Shown: piece by piece, positions 5,621 to 6,814 of the stretch | How the letters are laid out: every line of letters begins with the position of its first letter | Position numbering within the stretch: position 1 is the first letter of the stretch | Assembly (NCBI GenBank): GCA_026985775.1 | Contig: JALSPV010000117.1 | Span: forward strand, 1-6,814 | DNA length: 6,814 nt | Direction: 5' to 3' | Source: Candidatus Aenigmatarchaeota archaeon | Lineage (GTDB): Archaea; Aenigmatarchaeota; Aenigmatarchaeia; Aenigmatarchaeales; SZUA-1535 | The notes under the pieces: model-generated | What the model was told of the DNA's origin: nothing | The model's input: the letters and a program-made list of their open reading frames with translations, nothing else | Databases searched by the model: none | Position numbers and translations under genes: made by a program

Positions 5621-6309
5621 TTGTCATTCTCGGTTATGATGGTCTGGAATATAATTATGTTGTTGAGTTCAAATGTAAAGAGCTTATGCAAGAGAGTTTT
5701 GGGAAAACAGATATAAGCATGTTTACCGAGCCGAGAACTGTTGTTATATGGAGCTCTTTTCTAACAGGAAGGAATACTGAAAAGCTCGCGTTAAAAGACT
5801 TGTGGAATTTTAGGGTTAAGCCGGAGGAAACCTTTTTCTCGAAGTTTAAAAAATGGTATGCTATAGATGTTCCTGGTTTTACGCACATTTCTGAAATACA
5901 TGCAAAGGAAAGAGAGGTGATGAAAAAGGTTTTTGAAGGAGAAGCAAGTGTGGAAGAGTATGACAAATTAATTTTCGAAAACCATAAAAAGGTAAAGGAA
6001 ATGTTTTTTGAAGCACTTGAAAAGGATTACGATATTCTTATGAGTTATTTTTCTCTTGCCGATTCCATTGGTCATGTAAGCTTTGGTTTGAAAATAAAGA
6101 TGAAGCTCATTTACCGCGAACTCGAAAAAATAGCAAAAAAAACAAAAGAGGTCGCTAAAAAAGTATTCATAATCTCTGATCATGGTATGAAAGCTGTTGG
6201 AAGGTTTGGTGATCATAGCAATTATGGTTTCTGGTCTTTTTCTGAAAACGTGGATTTAGGAACACCAAAAGTTATAGAGCTTAGAAAGTTTATCGAATCT
6301 TTAGCATAA
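5617..6309 (+). CDS. Small alkaline-phosphatase-superfamily hydrolase coupled to cysDN
   Basis: A 230-residue metal-dependent phosphohydrolase of the type I phosphodiesterase / nucleotide pyrophosphatase branch. All expected metal ligands are visible: Asp8 (GYDG), Thr41 as likely nucleophile (RTVVIWSSFLTG, same spacing as NPP enzymes), Asp149 and His153 (ADSIGH), Asp188 and His189 (SDHGM) and His200 (GDHSNYG). The CxPxR motif of sulfatases is absent, so sulfatase action is unlikely. It is much shorter than usual family members, a near-minimal core. It starts with TTG at 5617, overlapping the cysN stop as TTGA, so it is made together with CysN. From this context it may act on APS, PAP or another nucleotide or ester linked to sulfate activation; that is inference. 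It has no signal peptide, so it is cytoplasmic. Confidence 0.82.
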   Translation: MIVILGYDGLEYNYVVEFKCKELMQESFGKTDISMFTEPRTVVIWSSFLTGRNTEKLALKDLWNFRVKPEETFFSKFKKWYAIDVPGFTHISEIHAKEREVMKKVFEGEASVEEYDKLIFENHKKVKEMFFEALEKDYDILMSYFSLADSIGHVSFGLKIKMKLIYRELEKIAKKTKEVAKKVFIISDHGMKAVGRFGDHSNYGFWSFSENVDLGTPKVIELRKFIESLA

Positions 6310-6310
6310 A

Positions 6311-6319
6311 TTCTTAAAT
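6311..6319 (+). promoter_or_regulatory. TATA-like box of the RHH-nucleotidyltransferase gene
   Basis: TTCTTAAAT is centred about 28 bases before the ATG at 6343, giving a leaderless transcript. It starts two bases after the stop codon of the phosphodiesterase-like gene and suggests separate transcription of the next gene. Confidence 0.5.
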
Positions 6320-6338
6320 TTCTTACCTGAGTAGGAAA
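6319..6338. promoter_or_regulatory. Inverted repeat, likely operator before the RHH-nucleotidyltransferase
   Basis: TTTCTTAC (6319-6326) and GTAGGAAA (6331-6338) are 8-base inverted arms with one mismatch around CTGA. The element sits between the TATA-like box and the expected transcription start, five bases before the ATG. The product of that gene begins with an RHH domain, so autoregulation is a natural reading. The sequence differs from the palindrome before cysD, so a different protein would bind each. Confidence 0.5.
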
Positions 6339-6342
6339 TAGT

Positions 6343-6814
6343 ATGAAAGAAAAGATCTCAGTTGCAATAGATAGAGCTTTGTTGAAAGAAATAGATATGC
6401 TTGTAGACGGTCTTAAAATAAGAAATCGCTCTCAAGCAATAGAATTTCTCATAAGAAAGGCTCTTTCTGAAAGAAAAATTGCTGTAATACTTGCAGGAGG
6501 AGAGGAAAAGAAATTAATGGTAAACAATACCTTTAAACCGCTTCTGGAGTATAAAGGAAAAACCGCAATAGAGCATATAGTCCAAGGCCTTAGAAAACAC
6601 GGATTCACGAAAATTTTTATAATAGGGAGGAAACGTGTGCTTAGCGCTATTTTCTCGGTAATAGGGGATGGAAGTGAACATGGCGTGGAGTTATGCTATG
6701 TAGAGGAAAGAGCACAGACATCTTTAACAAAGCAGGATACTGCAAGAACCTTGAAGCTTTTGAAAGGAAAAGTGAAAAAACCCTTTCTCTGTCTTTACTG
6801 TGATGTACTTTTTG
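6343..6814 (+). CDS. RHH domain fused to a sugar-nucleotidyltransferase-like domain (3' partial)
   Basis: The frame runs from ATG 6343 past the window end, giving 157 residues. Residues 1-41 are a ribbon-helix-helix DNA-binding domain (strand KEKISVAID, helices 12-24 and 29-41 with NRSQAIEFLIRKAL, very typical of CopG/NikR). From residue 46 an NTP-transferase fold begins: IAVILAGG, FKPLLEYKGKTAIEHIV with the conserved Lys65, GFTKIFIIGRK, and LCLYCDVLF with the metal-binding Asp154. The nucleotide loop is degenerate (GGEEKKL in place of GxGxRL), and the usual GTA is DTA, so activity is possible but not assured. Enzymes of this fold activate sugar phosphates. A fusion to RHH suggests a regulator that senses a nucleotide or sugar, or an enzyme controlling its own gene. 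It has its own TATA box and inverted repeat. Confidence 0.8.
   Translation, partial: MKEKISVAIDRALLKEIDMLVDGLKIRNRSQAIEFLIRKALSERKIAVILAGGEEKKLMVNNTFKPLLEYKGKTAIEHIVQGLRKHGFTKIFIIGRKRVLSAIFSVIGDGSEHGVELCYVEERAQTSLTKQDTARTLKLLKGKVKKPFLCLYCDVLF

Noticed and set aside
5215..5691. Minus-strand open frame of 158 codons
   Set aside because: Lies opposite cysN and the phosphodiesterase gene, both well supported; Ser/Ile-rich product with no family features.
5737..5772. Sulfatase active-site motif in the phosphatase-superfamily protein
   Set aside because: The region reads RTVVIWSSFLTG; the CxPxR or SxPxR motif needed for formylglycine is absent.
1..6814. CRISPR array, tRNA, rRNA, insertion sequence
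   Set aside because: No regularly spaced repeats, cloverleaf-like segments, rRNA blocks, transposase or terminal inverted repeats were seen by eye on either strand.

Overview
The window looks archaeal, most likely from a thermophilic euryarchaeote. The genes are AT-rich, use ATA (Ile) and AGA/AGG (Arg) heavily, and encode Lys/Glu/Ile-rich proteins. Several have a TATA-like box about 26-30 bases before the start codon with no room for a leader. Others have strong GGTG-type ribosome sites, and the families present (ATPase with DUF234 tail, VapBC, many ribbon-helix-helix proteins) are typical of archaea. I cannot name the genus.

Left part (1-1200): the C-terminal end of an archaeal ATPase with a DUF234 / PD-(D/E)XK-like tail, converging on a vapBC toxin-antitoxin pair on the minus strand. 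Read as written, the pair is broken by three single-base lesions: one at the antitoxin start codon, one in an A7 run inside the antitoxin, and one just after the toxin start codon. The coding signal on either side of each lesion is otherwise intact, so this is either very recent decay, sequence error, or (for the A7 run) possible slippage.

Middle part (1200-3530): two small ribbon-helix-helix (RHH) genes on the plus strand bracket a compact minus-strand operon. The operon encodes a four-helix DoxX-like membrane protein followed by two tandem paralogous FMN-type split-barrel (PNPOx-like) proteins, with overlapping gene ends. A single TATA-like box at 3283-3290 is placed to serve both the operon and the second RHH gene.

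Right part (3530-6814): a sulfate-activation operon. cysD (ATP sulfurylase catalytic subunit), cysN (its GTPase partner) and a small alkaline-phosphatase-superfamily hydrolase are tightly packed or overlapping. A near-perfect palindrome sits over the predicted transcription start of cysD. A separate promoter with its own inverted repeat then drives an RHH-nucleotidyltransferase fusion that runs off the window. CysDN makes adenylyl sulfate (APS). No APS kinase, APS reductase or sulfotransferase is visible here, so assimilation, dissimilation and sulfation cannot be told apart.

The most unusual pattern is a shared C-terminal tail. Both small RHH proteins end in RLKxLGYL, and CysD ends in KLRALGYM, which corresponds to the conserved CysD tail (bacterial CysD ends in a related xGYF tail). 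This suggests, but does not prove, that the RHH proteins mimic the CysD tail to contact CysN or another common partner, linking DNA binding to the sulfate-activation enzyme.
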